Assembly (NCBI GenBank): GCA_045534225.1
Contig: JAZSJJ010000001.1
Location: forward strand, 73,789 to 137,788
DNA: 64,000 nt
From: UMGS1649 sp045534225
Lineage (GTDB): Bacteria; Bacillota; Clostridia; TANB77; CAG-465
Direction: 5' to 3'
Shown: positions 1 through 8,452 of the stretch, piece by piece
Numbering within the stretch: the first letter of the stretch is position 1
Layout of the letters: each line of letters begins with the position of its first letter
The notes under the pieces: generated by a model
What the model saw: only the letters and a program-made list of their open reading frames with translations
Database searches by the model: none
What the model was told of the DNA's origin: nothing
Program-made: the position numbers and the translations under genes

Positions 1-2511
1 TATGACCTTGGATATATTCCAGTTGAAGAAGCGGTAAATAAACTATATAACACATTAAAAACAGTAGAAAAACTAGAAAAGTGGAATGGTCACTTATATA
101 ACTGGTATAACATTAAAACATTAGAGCCATTAAAGCCTAGATTTGTATCTACAGTAGACAGCGGTAACTTTATAGCATGTATATATGTAACAATATCATT
201 ACTTAAAAAGCTATCAGCTTCTAAAATAGTAATGGAAAAATTATCAGACAAGATAATAGAATTACAAAGAATTTGTAATGAATTAGTAGCAGGAGTGGAC
301 TTTACTAAATTATATGTAAAATCTAAAAACATATTCTCAATAGGGTTTGATGTAGAGGCAAATAAATGTGTAGACAGTTATTACGATATGTTAATGTCTG
401 AATCAAGATTAACAAGCTTAATTGCTATTTCAACATCTCAAATAACTTCAAAACACTGGTTTGCGCTTGCAAGACAACTTGTTAAAGTTGGAAACCTAAA
501 AGGTCTTATTTCATGGAGTGGTACATCGTTTGAATACTTTATGCCAAACCTATTTACTAAGACACACAAATATACATTGATAGACGAAGCATTAAGTTTT
601 GCATTAAACAGCCAAATAGATTATGCTAAAACAGCTGGTGTGCCTTGGGGTGTATCTGAATCTGCATTTGCGGTACAAGATAACGAACAACATTACCAAT
701 ATAAAGCATTTGGTATTCCATGGCTTGGACTTAAGAGAGGTTTAAATGATAATATGGTAATTTCACCTTATTCATCATTAATTTGCTTACCTTATGCTCC
801 TAAAAAAGTTGTTAACAACATTAAGCACTTAAAGAAATATAATTCATATTCTCACTATGGTTTCTATGAAGCAATAGACTTCACAAAGAGACATATTGGA
901 AGAGATAGAAAATATGAAGTAGTAAGAACATATATGGCTCACCACCAAGGTATGGCTCTTACAGCAATAAATAACTTTATAAATAACGGAATAATACAAA
1001 CAAGATTCCACGAGAATCCAAACATAAATGCTTGTGATATTCTATTAAAAGAAAGAGTGCCGTTATCTGTGCCATTAAAAGAAAGCAAGAACTCAATAGA
1101 CAACAAATTTGTAGAACCTGCTAAAGAAGCGTTTACAAGTGGTGTTGCATATGAAGATTTTGCTAAATTTAAGAACAGAACTACAGCTATGATTAATACT
1201 CATACTAACGGTAGACTTTCAACTATAATTAAAGACACTGGTGCAAACTTTATGTACTACAAGAACAATGCAATTACTAAGAACAGATTTGTTAAGGATG
1301 AAACTTTAGGAAATGTTGTAGTATTTACAGATAAAACAAGTGGTAAAGTTTGGTCATCAACATACCATCCATTCTATTCTGAGCCTGAAGAATATTCAGT
1401 ATCTTACTCATTATCTTCAAGTGACTTTAGAAGAAAGGATGGACCAATAGAAACAATAACTAAAATATTAGTAGCTCCTAAATTAGATATGGAAATACGT
1501 AAATATACGCTATTTAATTCATCTAATGAAAGACGTGAAATACTAATAAATACAGAACTAGAACTTGCAATGGCAGACGAAAACGCAAACATAATACATC
1601 CTTCATTTAATAATTTATTAATAGAAGAATATTATGATGAAAACTTAGAAGCGTTAGTTGCAAGAAAACGTCCTAGAGGAAACCCAGAAGACGATTTCTA
1701 TGTATTTACTAAATTAGTAGGTATAGATTTAGCTTATGAAATAGAAACAGAAAAAACTAAGCTATTAAAGGATAATGCTATGCATGCATATGACGGCAAG
1801 GTAACCAAATATCCATTATGGCCAGTAATGTCATATAGAGCAAGAATTCTTTTAGATCCTGGCGAATCACAAACATTCTATTACTTAACTGGTGCGGCAG
1901 ATACTAAATATAATGTATCTCACGCAATAGTAAATGCAGATAAAGAAACAATAGAAAAAGAAATTCTATTCTCATTACAAAAAGAAAATGTAAATGCTAA
2001 ATATCAAAAACTTGTTCCAAATAGAGCAGCTGCATATAATGATATACTTTCTAAGATACTATTTGAGCATGATAAAGATATGGATGTAAACAAATATTGG
2101 GATTCTAAATATAGTCAAGCAATGTTATGGAGATTTGGTATTTCTGGAGATTTACCAATTATAACAGTTCCAATAGGAAGATTAGAAGATTCAGCGTTAA
2201 TTACAGAAGTTGTAGAATTTATGGATTACGTTAAATCTAGAAAAGTTGACCTAGATATTATCGTTGTAATGGACGAAGAACTATATAGTGGAGAACCTAT
2301 CAAAACGCATATTGACAAAGTGTTAAGTAAAGTGGTATATATGACTTATACAAGAGGAAATATATATACAGTAAACGTAAATACAATGCCTGAAAATGAA
2401 AGAGGAATCTTTGATTTTGTAAGCAGATTAAAAATTGATGGCGTAGATATATTTATGCCAAAGAAAACAAAAGAAAAACCTATGAGTGAGGTGGATGTGA
2501 ATGAACTATAA
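1..2511 (+). CDS. cyclic beta-1,2-glucan synthase-like protein, 5'-truncated by window
   Basis: The frame is open from base 1, so the start lies outside; 836 residues are visible. Near the edge the motifs WNGHLYNWY (visible residues 28-36) and FVSTVDSGN are typical of the glucoamylase-like domain in NdvB/CgsB cyclic glucan synthases. A GH94-type beta-sandwich follows (about residues 380-700), then the spacer that in the full-length enzymes leads to the phosphorylase domain. Family knowledge: such enzymes make cyclic or linear beta-1,2-glucan at the membrane; the glycosyltransferase part would lie upstream. The gene ends 11 bases inside the next gene, so the usual single polypeptide is split here into two coupled proteins. 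Family call is confident, exact product is not. Confidence 0.75.
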   Translation, partial: YDLGYIPVEEAVNKLYNTLKTVEKLEKWNGHLYNWYNIKTLEPLKPRFVSTVDSGNFIACIYVTISLLKKLSASKIVMEKLSDKIIELQRICNELVAGVDFTKLYVKSKNIFSIGFDVEANKCVDSYYDMLMSESRLTSLIAISTSQITSKHWFALARQLVKVGNLKGLISWSGTSFEYFMPNLFTKTHKYTLIDEALSFALNSQIDYAKTAGVPWGVSESAFAVQDNEQHYQYKAFGIPWLGLKRGLNDNMVISPYSSLICLPYAPKKVVNNIKHLKKYNSYSHYGFYEAIDFTKRHIGRDRKYEVVRTYMAHHQGMALTAINNFINNGIIQTRFHENPNINACDILLKERVPLSVPLKESKNSIDNKFVEPAKEAFTSGVAYEDFAKFKNRTTAMINTHTNGRLSTIIKDTGANFMYYKNNAITKNRFVKDETLGNVVVFTDKTSGKVWSSTYHPFYSEPEEYSVSYSLSSSDFRRKDGPIETITKILVAPKLDMEIRKYTLFNSSNERREILINTELELAMADENANIIHPSFNNLLIEEYYDENLEALVARKRPRGNPEDDFYVFTKLVGIDLAYEIETEKTKLLKDNAMHAYDGKVTKYPLWPVMSYRARILLDPGESQTFYYLTGAADTKYNVSHAIVNADKETIEKEILFSLQKENVNAKYQKLVPNRAAAYNDILSKILFEHDKDMDVNKYWDSKYSQAMLWRFGISGDLPIITVPIGRLEDSALITEVVEFMDYVKSRKVDLDIIVVMDEELYSGEPIKTHIDKVLSKVVYMTYTRGNIYTVNVNTMPENERGIFDFVSRLKIDGVDIFMPKKTKEKPMSEVDVNEL

Positions 2512-4657
2512 AGCATATAATGGATATGGTGGTTTTAATATAACAGGAGACGAGTATGAGGTGTTAAACACCCATACTCCTGTCCCTTGGTGTAATGTAT
2601 TAACAAACGAGAGATTCGGTACCTTAGTATCTACATATGGAACGGTTTATTCATTCTATAAAAATGCTGGTGAATTTAAATTAACTCACTGGTGTAATGA
2701 CTGGGCAGATTTTGTACCAGGTGAAAAATTTAGAGGTATATATGATACAGGGTATAATCTAACTTTTGGTTTTGGTTATACTAAAGTAAGAGAAGAACAC
2801 GGCAATATTGAAAGAAATATGGATATATTTGTTCCAATAGATGATGATGTAAAAGTACATTATATAGAAATTAAGAATAATAGAGCTATAGACAAAGAAG
2901 TAACTATAGAATACACTCCAGATATGGTTATGGGTGTTGCTAAAGAGAAATCTAGTCCATACGTATTATGCAAATTAGAAGATGATGCAATGTACTTTAA
3001 GAATCCATATAACGAGTTCTTTGGTGGTGTTACTACATATGTCAAAGGTGTTCTGTTAGAAGGCACAGAAGGCGCTGTGGAATATGACGAAGAAACACAT
3101 ACGGTTAGAGTAAGATGTATTGCAAAGAAGGATGAAGTAAGAAGCATAGCGATTCTATTTGGCGCTACTGATGAAGGAATAGAAAAGGCTAAGCATGTAC
3201 TTGAAAAATATTCTAGCGAGGCCAATATATTAGCTGAATACGAAAAAACAAAAGCGTACTGGAGAAGTAAAGTTGTACGTAATTTCAAAACTGGAAATGA
3301 GTACGTAGATATCTTAGCTAATGGGTGGTTAATGTATCAAACATTAGCATCTAGACTATTTGCTAGAACTGGACTTTACCAAGCTGGTGGAGCTTTTGGG
3401 TATAGAGATCAATTACAAGATACATTAGCATTAATTTCATCTTGGCCAGAAAGAACAAGAGCGCAAATAATAAAACACGCACACAAACAATTTGAAAAAG
3501 GTGATGTTTTGCACTGGTGGCACGAACATAATTCAAGAGGAATTAGAACTCGCTTTAGCGATGACTATCTATGGCTACCATATGTTCTTAGTGAATATAT
3601 ATTTAAGACTAAAGATATGACTGTATTAAATGAGACAGCTTCATTTTTAGAAGATAAACCTTTAGGCGAACACAAGGAACTTTATGATTACTTTGCGCCT
3701 ACTGGAGTCTATGCTACTGTTTATGAACATGCGGTAAGAGCTATAAAATACGGCTTGTCTAGAAAAGGTAGACATGGGTTGTTAGAAATAGGCGATGGAG
3801 ATTGGAATGACGGTTTCAGCAATATAAACGGTGAATCTGTATGGCTAACATTCTTTATGATAGACATATTAGATAGATTTATTAAACTAGCAGATATGAT
3901 GAAAAACGAAGAAGATTCTAAATATTTTGCAAACGAAAGACATATTCTAAAACATACAGTTATAGATTATGCATGGACGGGAGAATACTTTGCAAGGGCA
4001 TTCTATCCAGATGGAACTCCAATAGGAACACCAGATAGTCCAGATTGCAAAATAGACTTAATATCTCAAGCTTGGGCGGCTATAGCTCTTAAAGAATATA
4101 TAGACTGCAAAGAAGAGATAGATTTAAGCTTAGAGAGTGCAGAAAAGTATCTAGTAGATAGAGAACATGGAGTAATAAAACTTCTTTATCCACCATTTGA
4201 TAGTCCTAAGAATAACCCAGGGTACATTAAAGCATATGTTCCTGGTGTTAGAGAAAATGGAGGACAATATACACACGCGGCAATATGGCTTGCAAAAGCA
4301 TATTTTGAAATAAATAAGCCAGAAAAAGCGTTAGATATATTAAGTATATTAAACCCAATAAATCATAGCAACGATAAAGAAAGAGCTGAGATTTATCAAG
4401 TAGAACCTTATGTTGTTGCTGCTGATGTTTATGCAAATCCAGATCATGTTGGACGTGGCGGATGGACTTGGTATACAGGTTCTTCAGGTTGGATGTATAA
4501 AGTAATAGAAGACAATTTTAATCAAGTAGGAACAGAAACTACTGAACTTAAGGAAGAAAAGAAACCAGTTAAAAGAACTACTAGAAAGAAAAAAGTAGAA
4601 CCGGTTGCAGAAGAAGTAAAAGAAGAAACTACTACAGAAGTAGAAAATGTAGAATAA
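2501..4657 (+). CDS. GH94-family phosphorylase-like protein (C-terminal half of a split glucan synthase)
   Basis: 718 residues. An N-terminal GH94 beta-sandwich (NERFGTLVSTYGTVYSFY near residue 35) is followed by an (alpha/alpha)6 catalytic barrel with GDGDWNDG at residues 431-438, which carries the acidic residue expected of GH94 phosphorylases, then GESVWLTFF and a late GGQYTHAAIW motif. Family members phosphorolyse beta-glucosides or set chain length within cyclic glucan synthases. A Lys/Glu/Thr-rich tail of about 40 residues after the fold is unusual and looks disordered. The ATG overlaps the end of the preceding gene by 11 bases, which suggests coupled translation and a two-subunit enzyme. 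Whether it acts in synthesis or breakdown cannot be told. Confidence 0.75.
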   Translation: MNYKAYNGYGGFNITGDEYEVLNTHTPVPWCNVLTNERFGTLVSTYGTVYSFYKNAGEFKLTHWCNDWADFVPGEKFRGIYDTGYNLTFGFGYTKVREEHGNIERNMDIFVPIDDDVKVHYIEIKNNRAIDKEVTIEYTPDMVMGVAKEKSSPYVLCKLEDDAMYFKNPYNEFFGGVTTYVKGVLLEGTEGAVEYDEETHTVRVRCIAKKDEVRSIAILFGATDEGIEKAKHVLEKYSSEANILAEYEKTKAYWRSKVVRNFKTGNEYVDILANGWLMYQTLASRLFARTGLYQAGGAFGYRDQLQDTLALISSWPERTRAQIIKHAHKQFEKGDVLHWWHEHNSRGIRTRFSDDYLWLPYVLSEYIFKTKDMTVLNETASFLEDKPLGEHKELYDYFAPTGVYATVYEHAVRAIKYGLSRKGRHGLLEIGDGDWNDGFSNINGESVWLTFFMIDILDRFIKLADMMKNEEDSKYFANERHILKHTVIDYAWTGEYFARAFYPDGTPIGTPDSPDCKIDLISQAWAAIALKEYIDCKEEIDLSLESAEKYLVDREHGVIKLLYPPFDSPKNNPGYIKAYVPGVRENGGQYTHAAIWLAKAYFEINKPEKALDILSILNPINHSNDKERAEIYQVEPYVVAADVYANPDHVGRGGWTWYTGSSGWMYKVIEDNFNQVGTETTELKEEKKPVKRTTRKKKVEPVAEEVKEETTTEVENVE

Positions 4658-4664
4658 TATTTTT

Positions 4665-4694
4665 AAGAGTGCATAGAAATATGTGCTCTTTTTA
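4665..4694 (+). terminator. terminator after the GH94 gene (repeat copy 1)
   Basis: An 11-bp stem (two wobble pairs) with a GAAA tetraloop is followed by a T run. A 31-base stretch (4664-4694) is identical to 5924-5954. Confidence 0.85.
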
Positions 4695-4702
4695 TGTTTT
4701 TA

Positions 4703-4731
4703 TTGACTAAAGGCAAAATATAAAATATACT
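4703..4731 (+). promoter_or_regulatory. promoter of the first pilin-like gene
   Basis: TTGACT (4703-4708), 17-base spacer, TATACT (4726-4731), 28 bases before the GTG start. Confidence 0.7.
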
Positions 4732-4758
4732 ATGTATATATGTGCAAAGGAGAAAAAA

Positions 4759-5913
4759 GTGAACAAGAAACAAGGAATATCATTAATAGTATTAGTAATA
4801 ACTATAATAGTTATGATAATATTAGCGTCTGTAGTTGTTATTTCAATAAGCGATACAGGAATAATAAACAGAGCGAATCAAGCAGTAGACGAATCAAACG
4901 AGAAGCAGGTACAAGATTTAGCTGCGTTGGTTTGGGCTGATTCTTTTATGACTGGAAAAAGGGGTGCTGAGTTAGAAGAAGATGTCTTAGACAAACTAAA
5001 AGACTATGTAGATAAATATGAGATAATAGTTACAGATACAGGAGCTAGTGTAGTTAACAAAGATTCATTATTAAATACAACACTAGGACACTTAATTACA
5101 AGTGCCAAAGACTATGGAAAAACTATAAATTATGAAGCGAACGGAGTAACAGATTGGAAAGTATTTTATCATACAGAAAACTATGTATATTTAATAGCCA
5201 CTGAAGCATTAGCCATGGATCAACTGCCAATACAAAAGATGGCTGCAGAACATAAAATTCCGTTAGTAACAAAGCTTGTAACTAAACCGAATGGAACAAC
5301 AAAAGTAATTGGACATATAAATCTTCAAAGCAGTGCTACCCACAGAGATGTGATAGCGGCAACAATACAACGCCCAGAATTATGGATGGCCAATTTTGGG
5401 GATTATTCAAAAAATTATGGCAAGCTAATATCTTGTTATTTAGATGAAACAATATGGGATTTATATAAGAATACAACATCAAGATACAGTGAGTACATAG
5501 AAGGAGCTATAGGCACTCCCACTGTCGAAATGTTTGTAGCAAGTTGGAATGCTAAAAGAGAAGCAACTGGAGATTTTGAAACGTATAACAAGAAACTTGC
5601 ATTAGTATCTGATGGTAGTAAAGGATACTATGTAAATGATATAACTTCTGGTGAGCCTGCTACAAGTAATACGTCTTACCAATATATCACGCCAACCGAT
5701 ACTTTATATACATGGGATTATTCAAGCCACAATTCGGATATATATTTAGCGGGAATGTCTACCTTCGATAACGGTTCGCAAATGATATTACAAATGGGGT
5801 ATGGTATTAGATATTTCGGAAATAATGGTGCAACAGGTGGATTAAGACCTGTAATTTGCTTAAGAGCAGATGTGCCAGCAGGAACAGGAATAAAAACAGA
5901 TTTTATAATATAA
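4759..5913 (+). CDS. pilin-like protein with class III-type N-terminus, copy 1
   Basis: 384 residues. GTG start chosen because AAAGGAG lies 6 bases upstream; an ATG at 4732 sits on the promoter and has no ribosome site. The N-terminus NKKQGISLIVLVITIIVM is a type IV prepilin-like segment (short basic leader, Gly, about 20 hydrophobic residues), but position +5 after the Gly is Val instead of the usual Glu. An amphipathic helix follows (RANQAVDESNEKQVQDLAALVWAD), then a C-terminal domain with DWKVFYHTENYVYLIA and a terminal RPVICLRAD motif, both shared with the gene at 40507. Expected to be a membrane-anchored surface or pilus-like protein; no pilus assembly genes are in the window. Function unknown. 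Confidence 0.65.
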   Translation: MNKKQGISLIVLVITIIVMIILASVVVISISDTGIINRANQAVDESNEKQVQDLAALVWADSFMTGKRGAELEEDVLDKLKDYVDKYEIIVTDTGASVVNKDSLLNTTLGHLITSAKDYGKTINYEANGVTDWKVFYHTENYVYLIATEALAMDQLPIQKMAAEHKIPLVTKLVTKPNGTTKVIGHINLQSSATHRDVIAATIQRPELWMANFGDYSKNYGKLISCYLDETIWDLYKNTTSRYSEYIEGAIGTPTVEMFVASWNAKREATGDFETYNKKLALVSDGSKGYYVNDITSGEPATSNTSYQYITPTDTLYTWDYSSHNSDIYLAGMSTFDNGSQMILQMGYGIRYFGNNGATGGLRPVICLRADVPAGTGIKTDFII

Positions 5914-5924
5914 ATTTAATATAT

Positions 5925-5954
5925 AAGAGTGCATAGAAATATGTGCTCTTTTTA
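5925..5954 (+). terminator. terminator after the pilin-like gene (repeat copy 2)
   Basis: Same hairpin and T run as at 4665-4694, identical over 31 bases. Confidence 0.85.
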
Positions 5955-6009
5955 CACTCCCGTTGATTAAGATGTAAAAGTAATCGTTTTAGACATAAAA
6001 ACTCCTTAT

Positions 6010-6038
6010 TTGACCTTTTAGAGCCTTTGTGCTATAAT
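6010..6038 (+). promoter_or_regulatory. promoter of the 6095 orphan gene
   Basis: TTGACC, 17-base spacer, TATAAT, with an extended -10 TG (TTGTGCTATAAT). Confidence 0.8.
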
Positions 6039-6094
6039 TTTATGTGTAAGATATATGTAAATAAATTATAATTATATATTAGGAGAATTAGCAC

Positions 6095-6388
6095 ATGATG
6101 GAAAAAATTGAAAGCCTATGGAGAGTAGGAATTCGGTTTAATGAAGTTCAGTTTATTGGAATAGCGCCAAGGCTTGGTGGGATATTCGGTAACGCAACTG
6201 AGCAAGCTCTTTTAACCAAAGCTGTAGATTATATTGAACAAGCTCAAAAGTTTGCAGAATGTATACCGGTATCCAAGCTGCCTGACGGAATGGAAGTCGT
6301 AAGCAAAAACGATGTAATGGTGGGTTTTACGCTAATGTTTAAGGAAGCAGAAAAAGCAAAATTATTCCTTGAAAGCATTAAGCAGTAA
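6095..6388 (+). CDS. orphan hypothetical protein, 97 aa
   Basis: Not recognised. It is a soluble, mostly helical-looking protein (ALLTKAVDYIEQAQKFAE) without signal peptide, membrane segment or Cys pairs. TTAGGAGAA lies 8 bases before the first of two ATG codons. It has its own strong promoter and its own terminator, so it is a monocistronic unit. Its codons (CTG, GCC, CCG, CGG) are less AT-rich than those of neighbouring household genes, as in several other solitary genes here. That hints at a different origin, but no mobile-element scar is visible. Confidence 0.7.
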   Translation: MMEKIESLWRVGIRFNEVQFIGIAPRLGGIFGNATEQALLTKAVDYIEQAQKFAECIPVSKLPDGMEVVSKNDVMVGFTLMFKEAEKAKLFLESIKQ

Positions 6389-6398
6389 CCATAAAAAG

Positions 6399-6427
6399 AT
6401 TGTCACATAAATTGTGGCAATTTTTTT
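6399..6427 (+). terminator. terminator after the 6095 gene
   Basis: 9-bp stem ATTGTCACA/TGTGGCAAT (one wobble) followed by seven T. Confidence 0.85.
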
Positions 6428-6469
6428 GTATATATTCCAATTTTTGTAGTATAAATATTACATAATTGC

Positions 6470-6497
6470 TTGTAAATAACTTTATTTGTGATATAAT
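6470..6497 (+). promoter_or_regulatory. promoter of tig (clp operon)
   Basis: TTGTAA, 16-base spacer and TATAAT with the extended element TGTGATATAAT, 36 bases before the ATG. Confidence 0.65.
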
Positions 6498-6532
6498 TTA
6501 GTAGTTACATGTGAAGAAAGGAAGATATAAAC

Positions 6533-7816
6533 ATGAGTGTTAAAATAGAAAAATTAGAAGGATCAAAAGTAAAATTAGATTTTACAGTAGAATCAGCAAA
6601 ATTTAATGAAGCATTAGACCAAGCTTTTAAAGAAAATTCAGGAAAATTCAAAATGCCTGGTTTTAGAAATGGTAAAGTACCAAGAAACGTTATAGAAAAA
6701 ACATATGGCGAAAATGTGTTATTTGAAGAAGCTTTTGGAATATTAGCTGAAAAAGAATATATGGCAGCAGTTATAGAAAACAATCTAGAAGTTGTTTCTG
6801 AACCAAGACTAGCTAAAATGGATAAATTAAGCAAAACTGAGGACATAACATTCTCTATCGAAGTATTTGTTAAACCAGAAGCAAAACTTAAAAAATATAA
6901 AGGATTAACAATAGAAAAAGTAAATACTGAAGTAACAGACGCAGATGTAGATGCTGAACTAGAAAATATGAGAAATAAAAACGCTAGAATAGTAGCTAAA
7001 GAAGAAGGCACTGTAGAAAAAGGAGATATAGCTAATATAGATTTCGAAGGATTCTTAGATGGCGTAGCATTTGATGGCGGAAAAGCTGAAAAATATGATC
7101 TTGAAATAGGATCTGGATCATTTATACCGGGATTTGAGGAACAAATCGTTGGAATGAAAGTTGGAGATGAAAAAGATATTACAACTACATTCCCTGAAGA
7201 ATATGGTAACCAAGATTTAGCTGGCAAAGAAACAATATTCAAAATCAAATTACATGAAATAAAGAAAAAAGAGTTACCAGCTCTTGATGATGAATTTGCA
7301 AAAGACGTATCAGAATTTGATACATTAGCTGAATACAAAAATTCATTAAAAGAAAAATTAGCTAAAAACAAAGAAACTCAAGCTAAAGCCGAAAGAGAAT
7401 CTAAAGCAGTAGAAGCTTTAATTAAAGAATTAGATGTTGAAATACCAGAAGTTATGATTCACAATCAAATTCACAACATGATTCATGAATTTGAACAAAA
7501 TCTAGCATACCAAGGTATGACACTTGATCAATATATGGAAATATTAAATATTGACCATAAAGCATTACATGATCAATTCGAAGAACCAGCAGTAAGAGAT
7601 ATCAAATTAAATCTTGCTATGGAAGAAGTAGTTAAAGCTGAAAACGTTGAAGTAACTGACGAAGAAGTTATAGCTAAAGTTGAAGAATTATGCGCAGCTT
7701 ATGGTCAAGATGCAACTTCTATGAAAGAAAATGAAAACGTAAAAGAATACATGAGAACTAAATTAAAACAAGAAAAAGCTATGAATGTTGTAGTAGAAAA
7801 CGTTAAAGAAAAATAG
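6533..7816 (+). CDS. tig: trigger factor, ribosome-bound chaperone and prolyl isomerase
   Basis: 427 residues, normal length. Three domains can be traced: an N-terminal ribosome-binding domain with the signature loop GFRNGKVPRNVIE (about residues 43-55), a FKBP-type PPIase insert (about 150-240, with GDIANIDFEGFLDG and GSGSFIPGFEE), and a long helical C-terminal chaperone domain. It meets nascent chains at the ribosome exit tunnel. GAAAGGAAG precedes the ATG. It heads tig-clpP-clpX, a common bacterial order that joins folding of new chains to ATP-dependent proteolysis. Nothing unusual was seen. Confidence 0.97.
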   Translation: MSVKIEKLEGSKVKLDFTVESAKFNEALDQAFKENSGKFKMPGFRNGKVPRNVIEKTYGENVLFEEAFGILAEKEYMAAVIENNLEVVSEPRLAKMDKLSKTEDITFSIEVFVKPEAKLKKYKGLTIEKVNTEVTDADVDAELENMRNKNARIVAKEEGTVEKGDIANIDFEGFLDGVAFDGGKAEKYDLEIGSGSFIPGFEEQIVGMKVGDEKDITTTFPEEYGNQDLAGKETIFKIKLHEIKKKELPALDDEFAKDVSEFDTLAEYKNSLKEKLAKNKETQAKAERESKAVEALIKELDVEIPEVMIHNQIHNMIHEFEQNLAYQGMTLDQYMEILNIDHKALHDQFEEPAVRDIKLNLAMEEVVKAENVEVTDEEVIAKVEELCAAYGQDATSMKENENVKEYMRTKLKQEKAMNVVVENVKEK

Positions 7817-7840
7817 TTTTTATTGGAGGTAAAAATATAT

Positions 7841-8437
7841 ATGAAAAATAGTTTAGTACCAATGGTTGTTGAACAAACAAGCAAAGGTGAAAGATCATAT
7901 GACATTTACTCAAGACTTCTAAAAGAAAGAATAATATTCTTATCTGAAGAAGTAAATGATGTAACAGCCTCTTTAGTAGTAGCTCAATTACTATTCTTAG
8001 ATGCTGAAGATCCAGGTAAAGATATACATTTATATATCAATAGCCCTGGCGGTAGTGTAACAGCTGGTATGGCTATATATGATACAATGCAATACATCAA
8101 ATCTGATGTATGTACAATATGTATTGGTATGGCAGCAAGTATGGGAGCGTTCCTATTAGCAGCTGGTAAAAAAGGTAAAAGATTTGCATTACCAAATAGT
8201 ACAATAATGATTCACCAACCTTTAGGTGGTGTTCAAGGTCAAGCTAGTGATATTAAAATTCATACAGATTATTTATTAATGATTAAAGATAAATTAAACA
8301 GAATTTTAAGCGAAAATACTGGCAAGCCATTAGAGCAAATTGAAAAAGATACAGATAGAGATAACTTCCTGTCTAGCAAAGAAGCTAAAGAATATGGCTT
8401 AATTGATGAAGTTATGACAAGTATTAACGAGTTATAA
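7841..8437 (+). CDS. clpP: ATP-dependent Clp protease proteolytic subunit
   Basis: 198 residues. The ATG at 7841 is preferred because GGAGGT lies 11 bases upstream; an in-frame TTG at 7823 overlaps that ribosome site. The Ser-His-Asp triad of ClpP is visible: Ser100 in GMAASMGA, His125 in MIHQPLGG, and Asp in the DTDRD segment near 170-174. The oxyanion-loop INSPGGSV is intact. ClpP forms a two-ring tetradecamer that degrades substrates unfolded by ClpX, whose gene follows 15 bases later. Confidence 0.97.
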   Translation: MKNSLVPMVVEQTSKGERSYDIYSRLLKERIIFLSEEVNDVTASLVVAQLLFLDAEDPGKDIHLYINSPGGSVTAGMAIYDTMQYIKSDVCTICIGMAASMGAFLLAAGKKGKRFALPNSTIMIHQPLGGVQGQASDIKIHTDYLLMIKDKLNRILSENTGKPLEQIEKDTDRDNFLSSKEAKEYGLIDEVMTSINEL

Positions 8438-8452
8438 TATAAGGAGATTAAA

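Larger units (their letters stand above)
4664..5954. repeat. 31-bp direct repeats (4664-4694 and 5924-5954) flanking the pilin-like gene
   Basis: Both copies are the complete terminator hairpin with its T run. They lie 1260 bases apart and bracket exactly one gene with its promoter. Identity stops sharply on the 3' side, while both copies are followed by a TTGA[CT]TAA-like stretch. Confidence 0.8.

Noticed and set aside
2860..3288. Long antisense frames, such as this one and those inside tig (6505-7371) and dnaG (57261-58472)
   Set aside because: They are low-complexity Ser/Leu/Phe-rich shadows of genuine genes without ribosome sites.
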